A stretch of DNA of 64,000 nt from contig NC_134367.1 of the NCBI RefSeq assembly GCF_035582795.1, positions 85,357,062-85,421,061 on the forward strand, in the 5' to 3' direction. The stretch's first letter is position 1. The number at the start of each line of letters is the position of its first letter. Shown here piece after piece: positions 1 through 13,619 of the stretch. This DNA comes from Mycteria americana. Its lineage: Eukaryota > Chordata > Aves > Ciconiiformes > Ciconiidae. Made by a program: the position numbers and the translations under genes. The notes below the pieces were generated by a model. It was not told the DNA's origin. It saw only the letters and a list, made by a program, of their open reading frames with translations, and did no database searches.

Positions 1-3000
1 TAGAACTGATAACTGTATTAATAAGGGAGAGAAAAAAATTATCATGGAGGAAGTTATGCAGTGAAGTTATGCTTATACAGAAGCATGAACATTTTTCTTC
101 ATCCCAGCTTATAACTTAGGAAAAATGAGATGGAAAATGGAACAGAAAAATATCAACATCATGGAAACCGGCTAGATAAAAAAAGCAGCCTTACAATCCT
201 CCCATCTGTCATGTAGCCACATAAAAAATATGGTGCTTTTTATCTTTTTTTATATTTTATCAAAATATCCTTCTTATATCCTAATGCTTGTTTGTTGTCT
301 TTCAAGAATGGAGTCTCTAATCCAGTAAGAATACTAGGACTTCTCTGTAGTAAGAGAGTTGTAACATGGCAAGAAGATATACAATTAGTCTTCTATTTAA
401 ATATTCAGCACAGCAGTAACTACTACACTTACTCCAAGTCAACTACTGCACCTACTCCAAGTCAACTACTGCACCTACTCCAAGTCTTAGTGTTTTGTTA
501 TTATCCAAAAGTTTTAGCTTTGTGCAACAAAAGACTCCAAACAGACAATAATAACTGACTTCAAACTTTTAAAAAACACACAGGAGACAGGAAGACAAAA
601 TGTATGACCAGTTTCTCATATATGCAGAAAACAATTACAATATGAAGGAACATTGTTTTTTAAACAATGGGAATGGCATGTGGAAAAGCAATTTGAATGG
701 GACAGGAAGACAGATGTGAAAAAGGTATCCTTTACCTCCTGTCTACTCTGAGACTAAAGAAATAACTACTCTGACCCACTGATATCTTACTGTGTCAGAT
801 TTCAGAACAGAGATAGTACACACAGGGAAAATACATCTCCTTGTAGTCTGGTGATGAGATGGTATTTAATGCATCTCAAGTTAAATCATCACTTCAGATT
901 GAATGTGCACCCAAACCAAAAGCATTGCTAAATTTTGTACTCTGGTTTACTTGGGATCCAGACTTTGACTGCAATGACTGTGAATTTCAGTTGTACATGG
1001 AACACAAAAAAGATGTTGCATTGAGTCCAGCAGCAAAGCTTCTAGACGACAATCAATAAGAAAAAGAGAGGCCAAGCACTGGTCTGATGCTAGTGGTGGC
1101 TAGAAATTCAATAACAAATGATCATGAGAGAAGATCAGCCTCAACTTTTCTACAAATATTCAAAAGGGCTAATAAAGTCTGAGACATTGGCACAGTCTCT
1201 GCTGTGACAGCCAAGCTACTATCTCACATCTGCTCCTTGTGCTTATAGAGCACCCAGCCTCATGGAGCATAGGCCCTGCCTAGATTCTCTGCCTGCTAGA
1301 ATAATACAACTTGCAACAATTGTCATTTAGAAAGAGTACACGATTTCTCAAACGAGTCTAAATAATCATGACAATTTAGAGATGACACTTAACTCATTTT
1401 TCCCCATCATGATTGGATAACGTCTTTTACAAGGAAAAAGACTTATTTCTGAAAATTATTTTCTGAAGTGGAATCCATTGCCTAAGCTAATGAAATTAAC
1501 CCAGGAGAATATATTACCTTGAGCAGCTGTGAGTAAAACAGAGAAACTGATTTTCATGCAGGGTAGATGATGCTGTGGTGCAACAAAGGCCAACAATTTT
1601 AATTACTGGTTTTTACAACAGGACTGATAAGGGAAGAGATATTTAATAAAGATAACACCTATTCTTATTAGCTGTATGGTCTCAAAATTAGATTGTGGTT
1701 CATCTTTACATGTAGAGATAGTTGTGAAAGCCCTGCATAGAGGGAGAACAAAGATCCCTATGTAAGTCCATGCTTGGCCGGATTGAACACTAGGTCTTAA
1801 TATTTCCTTTAATGAGGTTGCTTGTAAACGTCTTCTTTGTTGGACGAGGTCCACTAAGAAAGAGAATTCCTCCACCAAAAAAAGATGATGTAAGTGTTTC
1901 CTGACCTCTTCTGGTCAACTGTTCAAAGTTAGCTACACCAAAGGCTTTCTGCCTTCAGGAATCCACTCAGCACACAGCAAAGTCTCCTACAAGTTACTGA
2001 GATTTATTTGTGAGCTTAAGGTAATTCGCTGAGTGGGGTGGATGTAGGTGTGTGCTCAAAGGCTAAAATGTTTCTTCTCAAAAGCTTGCCTGAGGATGGC
2101 TGAATCACAATCTTAGACTCCAAGAACATTGCCAACAGGCAAAATTTTGGAGTGACAATTCTGCTGATCATTCCACACAAAATGCTAGTAAAAACTGGTC
2201 GGTAATAATTTAGTATTTTCACTGTTTTTTTAATTTCTTTTTCTTTATTTTTCATAAGATTTCTAGTACCTTGAGTTGAAATTGCAGCTATGAGGTGCTA
2301 TAAATATAATCATTTATTCTTAGATTACACATGCATAAATTCAAGAACCTACTGTACACTTTTAATCTGAAGGCCTAATTTGTGTGCTTGGAGATAAATT
2401 ACGTTTAAAATTAGTTGGACCTAATGCCTATAGTTGGCTGTAACACACCATGCATCTATAATGCTGAAAGATTTTTCTCTCCTCTTTTTTAAAAAACTGT
2501 CTAAAGACTGTGAACTTTCCCCTGGCCTGAAACAGTCCAGATCCAAAAACCCAGGAGTAATTCCATGAATTACAGCTATTTATTTTTCCTGACCCAATGA
2601 CTTATATTGCTGTTCACTTCACTTGGAATCTGCAGACTAATATAAACAGTGGCCCACTCATTTCTTCCCAAACACAGTTTAGTGTTTTAGCCTAGGATGT
2701 AACACTGCAGTTTTGTCACAGAGCAACAATAAAACACAAAGACCTGTGCTAAAGCAACTCTGCACAGAAACAATCATGTTGCCCCTGGGAAAAATAGGCA
2801 TTATTTGCAAACACTAGGACTGATGCAATAACTTATTCATTGGAGAACTGACAGGGTAGGAGCAAGAAAAGCAGGAACTCTCTTTTTTTCTACAAGAGGC
2901 CGCTGAGAACAAACTCCGTGTGTAGTCTATGCTCCCAATTAAAAGAGGGACAGGGTGTGATCCCTGAGGCCAAGTAGCAAGGACTGGATTGTGGCCAAAC

Positions 3001-5893
3001 TGCTAACCCCTAGATCTCACTGGCTGTGTCCACACTACATAGCATTTAGCCCATGATCTCTGCTGGGTTACTGTAGCCCTAGGACACAATTTCCCTCCCC
3101 CCCGCCCAGTTCACAGTGTCTGAAATAAAGTGAACTGTTACGCAGCCCAGCAGTCGTTTAGTTACAGCACAAGACTAAGGGTACACGCCACATGCCACAG
3201 CCTGTGACACAAGGGTATGTGCAGGTATTTGAAGTCGCAAAGCCTTTGGGCTAGCTTTGGAAGACTAGATAGGACCAAGAATGAAGTCTGGTCCTGGCTT
3301 GTGACTGCCTTTTGAGCGTGGTCCTTGGAGCAAACTGTCCCCAGACTGCTCCTGTGCTTTGTCTTGGAAAGAACCATTTGGAGCAGGCAGGAAATCAGCT
3401 AACACTTAAGCAGTTTGGATATTCAGGGGTCCAGTGCATGAGAGAGATCCCTGGCCCTCTCTCATTTAGCAATACAGATGTACCTCTATATCTGCAGTCA
3501 GACGTGTATTTATAAGCTTTTCAAGGGGGAGAGACAGCAAGACTGTTACAACTGAAAAAGTTACACTTGCAAATGAAAGGTTCCCAAACCCCTTTTCAAG
3601 TAATTACTTGTTCTTGCTCTGCCATCACTATTGGACTCCTACCTGAATGATCTTTATGGTCATGTCTTCTCTCCATTGACCTGTCTGAACCCACCGTAAC
3701 ATCCTCCTCCTTTACCTTTTCCCCGCAAGGGCCTTTAACTCTGTACCCGTTATGTTCTTCCTAGTTTCCTTCCTTGTCTTTTTCCAGAAGAGGCTTTTCA
3801 TTAACCTTTTGGGATCTTAAGGCTGACCCACTTTACGGCTCACTAACCAGTTCTCATTCCTTGAGTTCTTTCTCAGAGAAACCCACGTCTGTTTTCCTTT
3901 AATTGCAAATCTTTTATGATTTTCTCAAACTTCCTGCATGAAAAACATTTGAATGTTTTCCAGCAGCACAGATCTTTCAAAGCACATTTCTGCCAGCATG
4001 GGTTATTCTTATTTACAAGTAAGGCCAGTAAACCTAAGGAAATGACTTAAGAAAGAAAAAGTATTATCCAAAATAAGACCATCTAAATCTAGTCCTTAAT
4101 TCTCTAATTTTTTCCTTGAAATATAGTAATTCTTATTTATGCATTTTATGTATTTAATGCATTTGTCCCTTAAAACAATGATCCGATCCAGCAATCCCAC
4201 CCATCTCTGGAGCCATTAAATACAATACGAAATTGCCATTTAGAAACCCCTATTCACCATGTGTACACAGCTTATATAGTCTGAAAATATTTGGAAATGC
4301 AATTATTGAAAACAAACAATGGGGAAAAATGTGTATTACATTGGACCTAAGTTTTAACAAAATGATTGATTTTTTGTTCCCATCACATCAGTGGATGTAC
4401 TGATATTTACATTTTTATCATCTGAGGAGGGAATCTAACTTCTGAAGAATGAGCCACAGCATTTGAACAAACAAGAGCATTGTGTTCTTCCAGAGGGAAA
4501 TCTACTGCCCTCTGCTTCTTCCGTATTAGTAAATACAATTCAGTTATTTAAGTACTCAGCACAGGACTTTGCCTCATCCAAAATGTAATTATTTTCTGCA
4601 GCTTATTCCCTGCAGCAGTGCTAAAGCATAAAGCAGGTTTTCATACAACAATCACAGTACAATAGTCTCAACAGCACTTTCCATTACTACTCTGTCAAAT
4701 CTCAAAACTTTTCCTGGTGATTTAAGAAACATTTATTATTATTCCACTTCATGGACAGAAAAATTAAGGCACCAAAGAAATGCAGCTTGTCCACCTGGCA
4801 AATCAGAAGACACACAGGAAACTCAGTGGAGATTTCCTGACAACCAGATGTAGCTTTCTGATGTGGAGCAGATCATGTTTCTTCCCAAGACAAATGCCAG
4901 TTTCACCCACAGAGACAGTTATTAGGTATCCGGAGTGTGAAGCTGTGTAGTTGTTCTTAATGCTCACAAGCCTCAGGAAAGCTCACCAACTTCAGATATT
5001 CAGGGGGCTACCACATGGCAGAAATGAATTAAAAATCACAAGGAAAAATTAAGAGTCAGTTTTTTAAGGTGAATATGTAACACAGAATTCTGTTGCTGGC
5101 TGCCAAATTTAGCCTTACTGGAGGGGCATATGACTGACAAAATACAATTCAGTAAGCAGAGAAAGATACAAAACTTTTGCAACAATTTCCATTCTGTGTG
5201 ATGAAGGAATTAAAATTGGTCTTAAATATCCGCAAGCTGTTTCTGATCTCCATAAATTGTGCCATCACTTTGAAAACAGGATGTATGCTTCAGAGTAAAG
5301 TAAAACAAACAGACCGATTTAACACCACGGCAGCAGTAAATCACCCCGACAGTGCAGTATTTTTCAAATAACCCTCTATCCAAAGACAGCAAAGTACAAA
5401 GATAGGAGAATTAGAGAGGAACTTCTGCTTGGAATGATTCTTGCCTGAATAACACCTTACCTCTAAAGTTTCTACGGCATCATGTCCATTTTACATGGCA
5501 AACTATGGCCAAGTTAACTTAATTTTCTTGTTTGCTGATGCTCATTTCCACATATTCATCAGCATGCCCTGCATGTTTCATGCATCTAAGTGTTCTCCAA
5601 AACTTGGGAACATTTCTGCTTGAGCATTTGCAACCTTGGGCCTTATATTCAATATCATATATATTATATGTACAAAAGAACTTAGAAGTACCCTTATTAT
5701 TTCACTGCCACTAACTCTGATAACTTTTTCTAGTTTCTACGCTTTCTGAACATTCCCTACAGTCTACTACAGTTTTCTCAGGCTTTTCAGACTGACTTAA
5801 ACAGAAATCCCCCCAAATTGCTGAGCCTTGTCTAAGGACAAGACTTTTGTCATCTCCAAAGAGCCTATCTTCACTGAACATGCTTCATCCCTC
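1..5893. other. Gene-free AT-rich stretch
   Basis: No reading frame here exceeds about 90 codons, none resembles a protein I know, and I could not assemble spliced exons. The only ordered structure I found is the 23-bp tandem repeat at 418-486. It is best read as intergenic DNA upstream of GPR137B. Confidence 0.6.
418..486 (+). repeat. 23-bp tandem repeat, three copies
   Basis: Three head-to-tail copies of a 23-bp unit occupy 418-440, 441-463 and 464-486. Copies two and three are identical; copy one differs at two positions. Each unit ends in ACTCCAAGTC. This is a small minisatellite and could vary in length between individuals. Confidence 0.9.
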
Positions 5894-5900
5894 TTGGTAC

Positions 5901-6763
5901 TGTTGTCTCACACACAGAGTTTGTTACCTGGTGTGCAACACCCAATACACACACAGAGCCGAGGTATTAGTTTATTTCAAGTTTTGCACAAGATCGGCTG
6001 CTAGGTGCTAGCTCCACAAAGCTAGCACCCTGCTCATTCATATAGGTACAGTATTTATATAGTCTAGTTCTACATATGCATAAGTAATTACGTAAAGCAG
6101 TTTTCTATTGGTCTGCATGTTCTCATCTTATTCTTAAAGCTACAGTATTACTTTCATATTCTACACACGCCCAAAGGTGAGGAGTCTCCGCTCGGGCCGG
6201 GGTTTCCAGCTCAAGGGGTGTATTTTTAGTATTATAATGAGGACAGTTCACGTGAGAGTGCTTCTTATGAGACTTCTACTAGTAGCTTCAGATTGTTCCC
6301 AAAACATCTTAATTAGCTTACATATTTCTCCAGGATGTGTTTCACTTCCCAGGGACAACAATTTTGATTAGATGTTCCACATTCTGGTCTGAATCCCCCT
6401 TATCAACCTTACATAAGTCCTGGCCTTCCACCAGCTCCTGATACAAACATTTGTTGCATGTGTTGCTTCAGGAAAGTAACAACTCAGTTGCTGTCCCAGC
6501 ATCTGAAGCAGCTGGTTTCAGCTGCTCCTGGCTGTGGTGGGGCCAGACCCAGAACTGAGAAGACAAAGCCTGCTGGACTTCCACTGGCTTCAGTAACCTC
6601 GCTCCTTACTACGTCTTTTTTCAACTGAGAAGGAATAAACCAGGGAGGGGAAAAAAATGGATTTCAAAAAGGAGTCAGATGAGAGAAGGATGGTGGGAAA
6701 GAAAAAGAGAACCTGACTCTTTTAAGTCAGATGATACAAATATAAACCCTGACATTGCCAGCA
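5901..6763 (-). mobile_element. Probable solo LTR of an endogenous retrovirus, minus orientation
   Basis: Read on the minus strand, the segment has the order expected of a long terminal repeat: a TATA-like box (CTATATAAATAC, 6062-6051), a 9-bp stem with 8-nt loop (6021-6029 with 6004-6012), an AATAAA signal (5976-5971), then about 70 bases ending in ACAACA at 5901. No gag, pol or env reading frame is attached, so it would be a solo LTR. The far edge is uncertain. TTGGTAC occurs at 5894-5900 and again at 6764-6770 directly after a CA, which would make an 863-bp TG...CA element. Seven bases is an unusual target-site length, so the right edge could instead lie near 6413 or 6481. Confidence 0.5.
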
Positions 6764-9700
6764 TTGGTACAGGCGAACTGTCCCATTCACTTTAAGGGGG
6801 CTGATCACATAGTAATGGCAACCAGAAGAGAACACCTTGGGCTATCCAATCCTGCAGGCAAAGAAGCAAGAGGTGGACTGTTGCCTAACCATGCATACAC
6901 CCCCAACCCTACCAAATGAAACCCAAGGTCTGCTGATCCTGCTGGTCTTGGCACCCTGCATGAAAAAAATGGATCTCTTCTTCTTCGATCTTCTTCTGAA
7001 GATCTCTCTTACCATCAGTAATGCTTAGCTAAGATGAGTGAATTCTCTAAATGAATGCCTGCTGTGTTTGAATAAAGGAGAAATGCTGCCACGCAGTAAT
7101 AAGGAATGATGCTTAGAGAAAGGAAAGGAATAGGCACACCTGACTTGCTAGGCACAAGAAAGGCACTGGTACTGGTCTGAAAAGCAAAAACAGGGTGAAG
7201 TTAGTGCCAACCAAAAAGACAGAGCAGCACACAGGAGGCACTAAGAGGCTTAAACTGTGTATCTAGAAGTTATTTCTTTTTAAGACTGACTTCTGCTTCC
7301 TGTGTCTAATGGTTTATTTCCGTCTTCAGACTCTATTCAGTGAGTGTTAAAGACTTCTTGGCATTGCAAGCATTCCCTTTAGGATATCTGGCAAACTGCA
7401 GATACAACAAAGCAGAAGCTGAAGGCTCCAGCAGGTTTTCCCCTGTCAGAGGTCCCATACCTGTGAAGTCAACCAGCAAAGATCCAAGCATATGCTATTC
7501 AACATGCGTGGACTACAATACGTGATACTTTTAATACCACGTACCTTGCAACCTCTAAAAGGTGACTTTTCAAAGTTGACATCAGGATTGCTTGAAAACA
7601 GCCAAGAAGCTACAATATCACAAGGGAAGCAAATGCTCACCACAAAGGATGTACCTATGCAGCCAAAGCTTATGCTAAAGGAGGTAAACCCCTGTTGTGC
7701 AGTTCCACAGACATATTTCAAAATAGAAACAGAGCTCAAACTCAAACACCTAGCATGACAGACTGAGTCCAGTAACTGATGAGAACCTCTTGCCTGCCAA
7801 TGTGTCAAGCCTTACACATTGAAAGTGAGACAAACAACTGACTCCTATCACACAGCTTTTTGCAGCACTCTGCTGCAGAGTCTTTCTCAAAGTAAGCTGT
7901 TCCCTTTCTGCCCCCGCACCTCTCCCCGTCACACTGCAGCTAACACAGCCTGTCTTTCAGACTGGAGATGGTGCTCACTGTCAACCATTATTAACTACTT
8001 CGTAGATTTCCGAGGCTGTGGTGGGTGGGAGTTTGTACAGGCCATGCTGGGAGAGGAACCGCAGGAGCCCACGCTGGCACACTGTACCTCGCCCAGTACA
8101 ACGTTACTCAGTTTTGTGCCACCATGCTCTAGTACAGAAAAGTAACAACAGCACCCTCCTCCGGCCCCTGCCATGAAGACACCTGCAGTAAAGGGACTGA
8201 TTGGAGCTGCTGCTAAATCTGTTGTGTTAAATCTATAGAAATACACCTTTTTACTAAACATACTAATAGGTCATGATCTCTGTAAGTGGCCTCCAGCTGC
8301 CTCCAGTCACTATACACACACATATCTTAAAAGCAAGGGCAGTGACTTTAAAGTTTGTGCACAGAAAGAGCACTTAATTTTAGTGTTAATAACAAGATTC
8401 ATAAATTATGTTACCTTATATGAAAATATTTATTTCCCAAACAGACTAATCTTAATTAGCACTTTAGTTGTAGTACCAACCTTATTTAGGAGCTTGTAAT
8501 GAAAAGTTAAATTGAGCATTATCATAATCTTTTTTCCTCCAAGATTTCTGGCCACTGGATATGGGCAAAATTCAAACAAAAAAAAGGACAATGTAAGCCA
8601 CTGCACATGAGGAAGACAGGGTGCCTGTGTCCATGAAAACTTGCAAAAAAAATCTTTCATTTGATCCAGAAGTAGTAAATAGTGACTTTCTGTGATTAAG
8701 CACATTCAGCACATTTTAACTTGTTTTTTTCTTTGAAGATCACCTGTAAATTATTGATCTAAAAATCTTTATTTTGTGTAGTTATAGAAGATCTTTAGCT
8801 ATATCGAGGTATCCAGTAATAAAAACACATGCAGATATGGAAAAAACAGATTGCTCTGTGTATTCTTGGAAGAACTGTGTAATAGTAAATACCTATGCAA
8901 GCCTACGTATGTTGCCAAGTTTGGAAAAAGATAGTAGTAAGGATGTGAAAAGATATAACTAGGTTCTTCTTTGACATTATCTCACTCCACAGTCTGAGGA
9001 TCTTTTAGAAATAAAGACATTTGTCTTTCCCAGAAGATGCTTGCCAGAAGGGGACAGAGAAAGGTCCATACTGAAAATAATGGTCTAGCTAAACCAGTTC
9101 ATTATCTGATTACATATTTATAGGGGGGCGAGATATTTTCTTTCTTTTTAGCATATGTGCATTCATGCAGGTTAATACAGTTTATTTTTATTTTAGTGGC
9201 TGCTCCTGCAGAGTAGCACTAATTCCAAGAGCTGGCTGATATCTATATTTGATTCTGATTACTCTTCACAATTACATAACCAAAAATACCTAGACTGAAA
9301 CTGGGAAAGGTACTTTACAGCCATTACATTTACTTCCTGTAACTGCATGGAATTTGGATATTTATGTGGAATTTAAATGGACAGACTGCATTTGAAATAT
9401 GCTCTCCAAGATCATATGCGTGGATAGGCACAGAATACATATGCAGTGACTAGATTAATTCTTACCACAAATTCCTGGACACCCTGACCAAGTGTAAGAA
9501 TCACATTGGATTAGATCGTCAGCCAGTACATTATACAAACTTGAGTGAAATCAATATATACAGTGACTTCAACTAAGAAAGCAATCATAGTTTCCAAGAC
9601 AGAAATATGGCCCTGAGCTGGGGGATAAAATCAACATTATCTGTCTCTGTCCAAAAAGACAAGTGGTGGCACTGTTAGTAAATTTACCTATTCCAATTCT

Positions 9701-10194
9701 GGTGATGCTCAAGCTTCTTTCTACCAATCTGGCAGTGTATAGGTTCTTACAGAATTTAGAAATGCTCAGATTTTGTATTATCAAAGCAAATTAAAAAAAT
9801 CCCTCATAAAATTGCTTAAATGTTAAAAATTATGAAAAATGTGGTTGAAGCTAATAAAAGCAAAAAATATATGAGAGCTAACACACTCAGTCAGACTGTT
9901 AAGTCTGTATCAGTGGAATCCCCCTGAAAGGATGGAATTTGTTACTGCTGAGTTTTCGGGATTTTTAACTGCTTTGCATACACAGGTATGTATCACAAAA
10001 TGTGATAGAGACATTTGTTATCTTCTCATTAATCTCTGTATTTTACAGTGAATTAAGAGAGGCTGAGAAATTTCCAGGGTCTCTGTCAGTCACTGTTTTT
10101 TCAACAGAAAGCACAGAAGGCGAGGTAGTTGCTTTACTTTTTAATGAAAATATTTTTTTTCCAAAATATACCTCATTTCTTCTCACATTAAATT

Positions 10195-10234
10195 CACTTT
10201 TGATATACCAGTGTTACTCACTTTTGATATACCA
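10195..10234 (+). repeat. Short direct repeat, 24-bp period
   Basis: A 16-base core, CACTTTTGATATACCA, occurs at 10195-10210 and again at 10219-10234. It is probably a simple local duplication. Confidence 0.85.
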
Positions 10235-11839
10235 CTATAAGGCTTTTATGAAGAGGATATACTGCGCAAATAACTAGCTTTCATGTTTCACATTTTTTTA
10301 ATAAAAATGATTTTCTTTGTTACAAAGTCTTCCAAACTGAGCAAATGAAAATAAATTACATTTAGTGTGTCTCAATGAAAACATTTGGAAGACTGAATTT
10401 TTCTTGTGCAACTCATTGTTATAGCGCTCTGTGACCCACCCCCCGCCAACTGAGTTCTGACTACCAGATCACACTTTTTTATTGCAAACTTTCTTTGACA
10501 TGACTATTTTGCGTCTCTTAATTAAAAATTATTAATAAACACAATAAAATAGGTAGGCCATTAGATAGATTTGATAAGATCCTAACTAAATTATAACCAA
10601 AGCTGTCTGAAGATAAAGACAGAGGCTTGCATATCCTACCTTTGAAGATACAGGCCTGGAAATTGTTTCTTCTTCATATCTTTATATATCTTTATACTCT
10701 TTTGCCATGTCTTTGAACACAGGACACACTTTTAGCAAGATGCAATAACTGGCCTAGTGCTGCAGGCCTCATAAGACTACCAGTTTATACTTGTGGTTCT
10801 CTATAATTTGGATTCTCAAAAAAACCAATACTTAGCATGACATATGTAACGGACACCTGATGTCACTGACCTGAGAAACAATTGGGACAAGCAGTCCCAA
10901 CATATAACAATCCCAACAAGCATTGTCAATTAGTTAAAATCACTTTTGATTTTAGCTTTGTCATTGATGCCACTGACTGAGGTCTCTTTAGTACATCTCT
11001 CATGTTTAAACCAACAAATTAGGTTACACATATCTCAAAAGATTTCATACTGATTAATCAGACTCAAATTTCTCAGTTTCTTCCATTAAGGTAGTTTGAA
11101 ATTTTGTATATTTTTTCTATTCATTAATCAAGTGGCTGTACCACCTTTGCCTAGCTGATATTTAGACATTCATTACTTTTTAAAAAAATCTAGGCCAACA
11201 AAATGTGAAAAATGAAACAAAAGACAGCAGTTTCTGATGAAACATTCTCTGCAATGGCATAGTTAAGATGAAGCAAATACAGCTGCACACAGGAACACAC
11301 CTCCTAAAACATTTTAATAGCAAAAATGATTGAGGTCATTTTACTGCAATGTTGTCTGTTCTATAAGAGGATTGGAAATCTGGCTTTTTATTGTACTGGG
11401 GTTTGCTCCAAAATAAACTACAGCCAGCACAGCTGGAGGTGATAGAAGTATGTCCAGGATAAATACCTACTCCCCGCCCTCCATACCAGCTGTTAAATCA
11501 TTCTATCCTTTTTCCTTTCACAGCCTGTAGCACTGGACAGTCTCTACCCTCTCCTCTCTGCAAAGCTCCTCAGCTCTCCTCATCCTGTAGTTACAAAGAC
11601 CTGACATGCCCTTATGCAAACCCTTACTTTACCAAACCTCAATTCACATATATCTTACACCCCACAAACAACCGTATCACTTCCTTACAACTCTGGTTCC
11701 TCCTAGAACACTTGTTGCACTACCACTCTGTCCTCTGAATGAAGCAAGGATCCTGGGGGAAAAACAATCACTAAAGGTACCACCAAAAAGCACTTGCAAA
11801 GGGGTTCAAACAAAACTTGCACTGACAACCTTAATTCCA

Positions 11840-12080
11840 CCATTTCCTAATATTTAAATAGTTAATATCTTATCACTTAATAATTATACATTATAATTAA
11901 TTATCTAGTTATGATTTAAATTATATTTATATTTAACAATATATTAATGTATATTACTATAGCTATGTAATAGGTTTGTATTTATTTTTATAATTATTTT
12001 TTATTATAAATTTATTATCAAATATGATTAAGGACTTATAATTGTAGGTAAGATGCTTATTTAATATAATAAACTTACAT
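11840..12080. repeat. AT-rich low-complexity block
   Basis: About 240 bases made almost entirely of A and T, with many short ATTA, TTAAT and TATA words and no clear repeat unit. No coding signal is present. Confidence 0.8.
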
Positions 12081-13470
12081 AGACACAGGTTTATGAAAAC
12101 AAACGTGAAAGACAAAGTTTTTGCTATCCACATGATGATATCATCAAACTTTCTTGGGAGAATGCTACAAAGATCCCCCAAAGGTTAAGAGATCTGCATA
12201 GTACTTACTTTCCCCAAGCAGCTTCTCTTTAATGTAGTTCCTGTAATAACGTCTGCAGCTCTGTTTCTTCAAACTTTCTCCTTTTTTTTTCCCCCCACTA
12301 TTTTCTTTTTTCACACTTCTACAGTTCTCTGCTCTGCTCCACCCACCAGGGCAATTTATTCAGCTGGGCCATTTGAAGTCTAATGCATTTAATGTTCTGT
12401 CATGGTATAAACAAACATAAATAGTTGGCATGATTATTAAATTCATGAAATGATAATCTTTTTATTTTACTGTGTTAGAAGCAAAAGCAGTTCCATTTAC
12501 AAACATATAATATATTCTTGGCACTTTTCCCCCAATAAAACCAGTATTTTGTTAAGCCAGCTACTATTAACTTTATTTTTCATTTAAATGTGTTTTAATG
12601 ACGTTAAGGAGAAGGAGATAAAGCTCAACTGATTTCTGCCACTGAGTTACATTTCATGAACAACTAAGATCCTGCAGAAGCAATCAGAACAAAGAGCGGG
12701 ACAATGCTGGTTACTGCTTTGCAACAGGGGTAAATCCGGAAAAGCTGCTGGTCGGGACAGGAAACCGCCTGGCTAAATGCGGCTGCCTGAAAGACGTGAA
12801 CCTATGCAACAACTTCTGTTTCTCTTCCAGGGGAGTTTTATGCAGGAAACAGCCATCTTCACAGGCAGGCATTACAGGAAAGCAGATGCCCTCAGGACAC
12901 ACAGAACTGAAGGGGAAAGAAAGCAGCTGCAATCTCTTCGGGGTCCTTGTCAGGCGACCAGCAGAAAGAAGTCAATTGCCTGCCTAGCTCCCTGGCTCCT
13001 ATAGAACTCTGAATGCTGTATAGACACGTGTGGCAGCCTTAACAAATAATAAAACAAACGACCCACAACACACGGGTTAGATCCCTCGTACCCACCGGGG
13101 CCGGGGACACGGCAGCCGCAGAACCCCTGAGGTAACTGCGCGCCACCGACCCTCGCACCCCGCGGGGGCCGCGGGCCCTGCAGAGCAGGTGCTGCGCCAC
13201 CTCCTGCACCCAGCCCTGCTCCGCTTCTGCCCTAACGTTTGTAAATGGAAGTTGTTGTGCTCGCCCCGCGAGCCCTAAAAATAATAAAAATAAAAAAAAA
13301 AAAAAACTGGAATTTGAACCCATCAACAAGCGGCTGGTAAAACCTTTCCCATTTCCTTCTCACAGAGCCCTACCCAGCCTTCAGCGCAGGAAGCGGCTAC
13401 GTCTGCGGAGCAGCAAGCCGGCAGCCAAGCCCCGCTACCCCCGCGGGTCCGCGCCGCCGCCCTGCACCCG

Positions 13471-13530
13471 CCGGCGGCAGCCGGTTGCGGCCGGTTCCAC
13501 CCGGTCCCAGCCGGTTCCGGCCGGAGATGC
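13471..13530 (+). promoter_or_regulatory. Six CCGG decamers in exact 10-bp register
   Basis: CCGG begins at 13471, 13481, 13491, 13501, 13511 and 13521, so the spacing is exactly 10 bp. The remaining six bases of each unit vary (CGGCAG, TTGCGG, TTCCAC, TCCCAG, TTCCGG, AGATGC). CNRG-N6-CNRG is the known dimer site form of TFCP2/LSF factors, and CCGG-N6-CCGG fits it five times in overlap. Binding is inferred. Confidence 0.55.
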
Positions 13531-13545
13531 GGCCACGGCGCCGGG

Positions 13546-13559
13546 CCACTAGGGGGCGC
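13546..13559 (+). promoter_or_regulatory. CTCF-type binding site
   Basis: CCACTAGGGGGCGC matches the core CTCF consensus CCASYAGRKGGC at every position. It lies 16 bp after the CCGG array, inside the CpG island. Confidence 0.7.
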
Positions 13560-13619
13560 GGTGGTGCCGAAGAGACAGCGCCGAGCGGGGGCCACCGCGG
13601 CGCGGCCGGGCCGGCATGA

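Larger units (their letters stand above)
6771..13050. other. Gene-free stretch upstream of the CpG island
   Basis: I see no recognisable exon, RNA gene or transposon. Open frames are short and overlap in both directions, as chance frames do. A 24-bp-period direct repeat (10195-10234) and an AT-rich block (11840-12080) stand out. A CACGTG E-box lies at 13025-13030, just outside the CpG island. Confidence 0.55.

Noticed and set aside
725-733. U12-type donor motif GTATCCTTT
   Set aside because: It lies in gene-free DNA with no exon on either side.
1-13000. Search for NID1 exons, the neighbour expected from the mammalian gene order
   Set aside because: No nidogen-like EGF, thyroglobulin or LDL-receptor-type repeats were seen in any frame; the gene probably lies further left.
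13290-13325. tRNA-like T-arm (GGGTTCAAATTCC) on the minus strand
   Set aside because: There is no matching acceptor stem, D-arm or anticodon arm, and a T run follows too soon.
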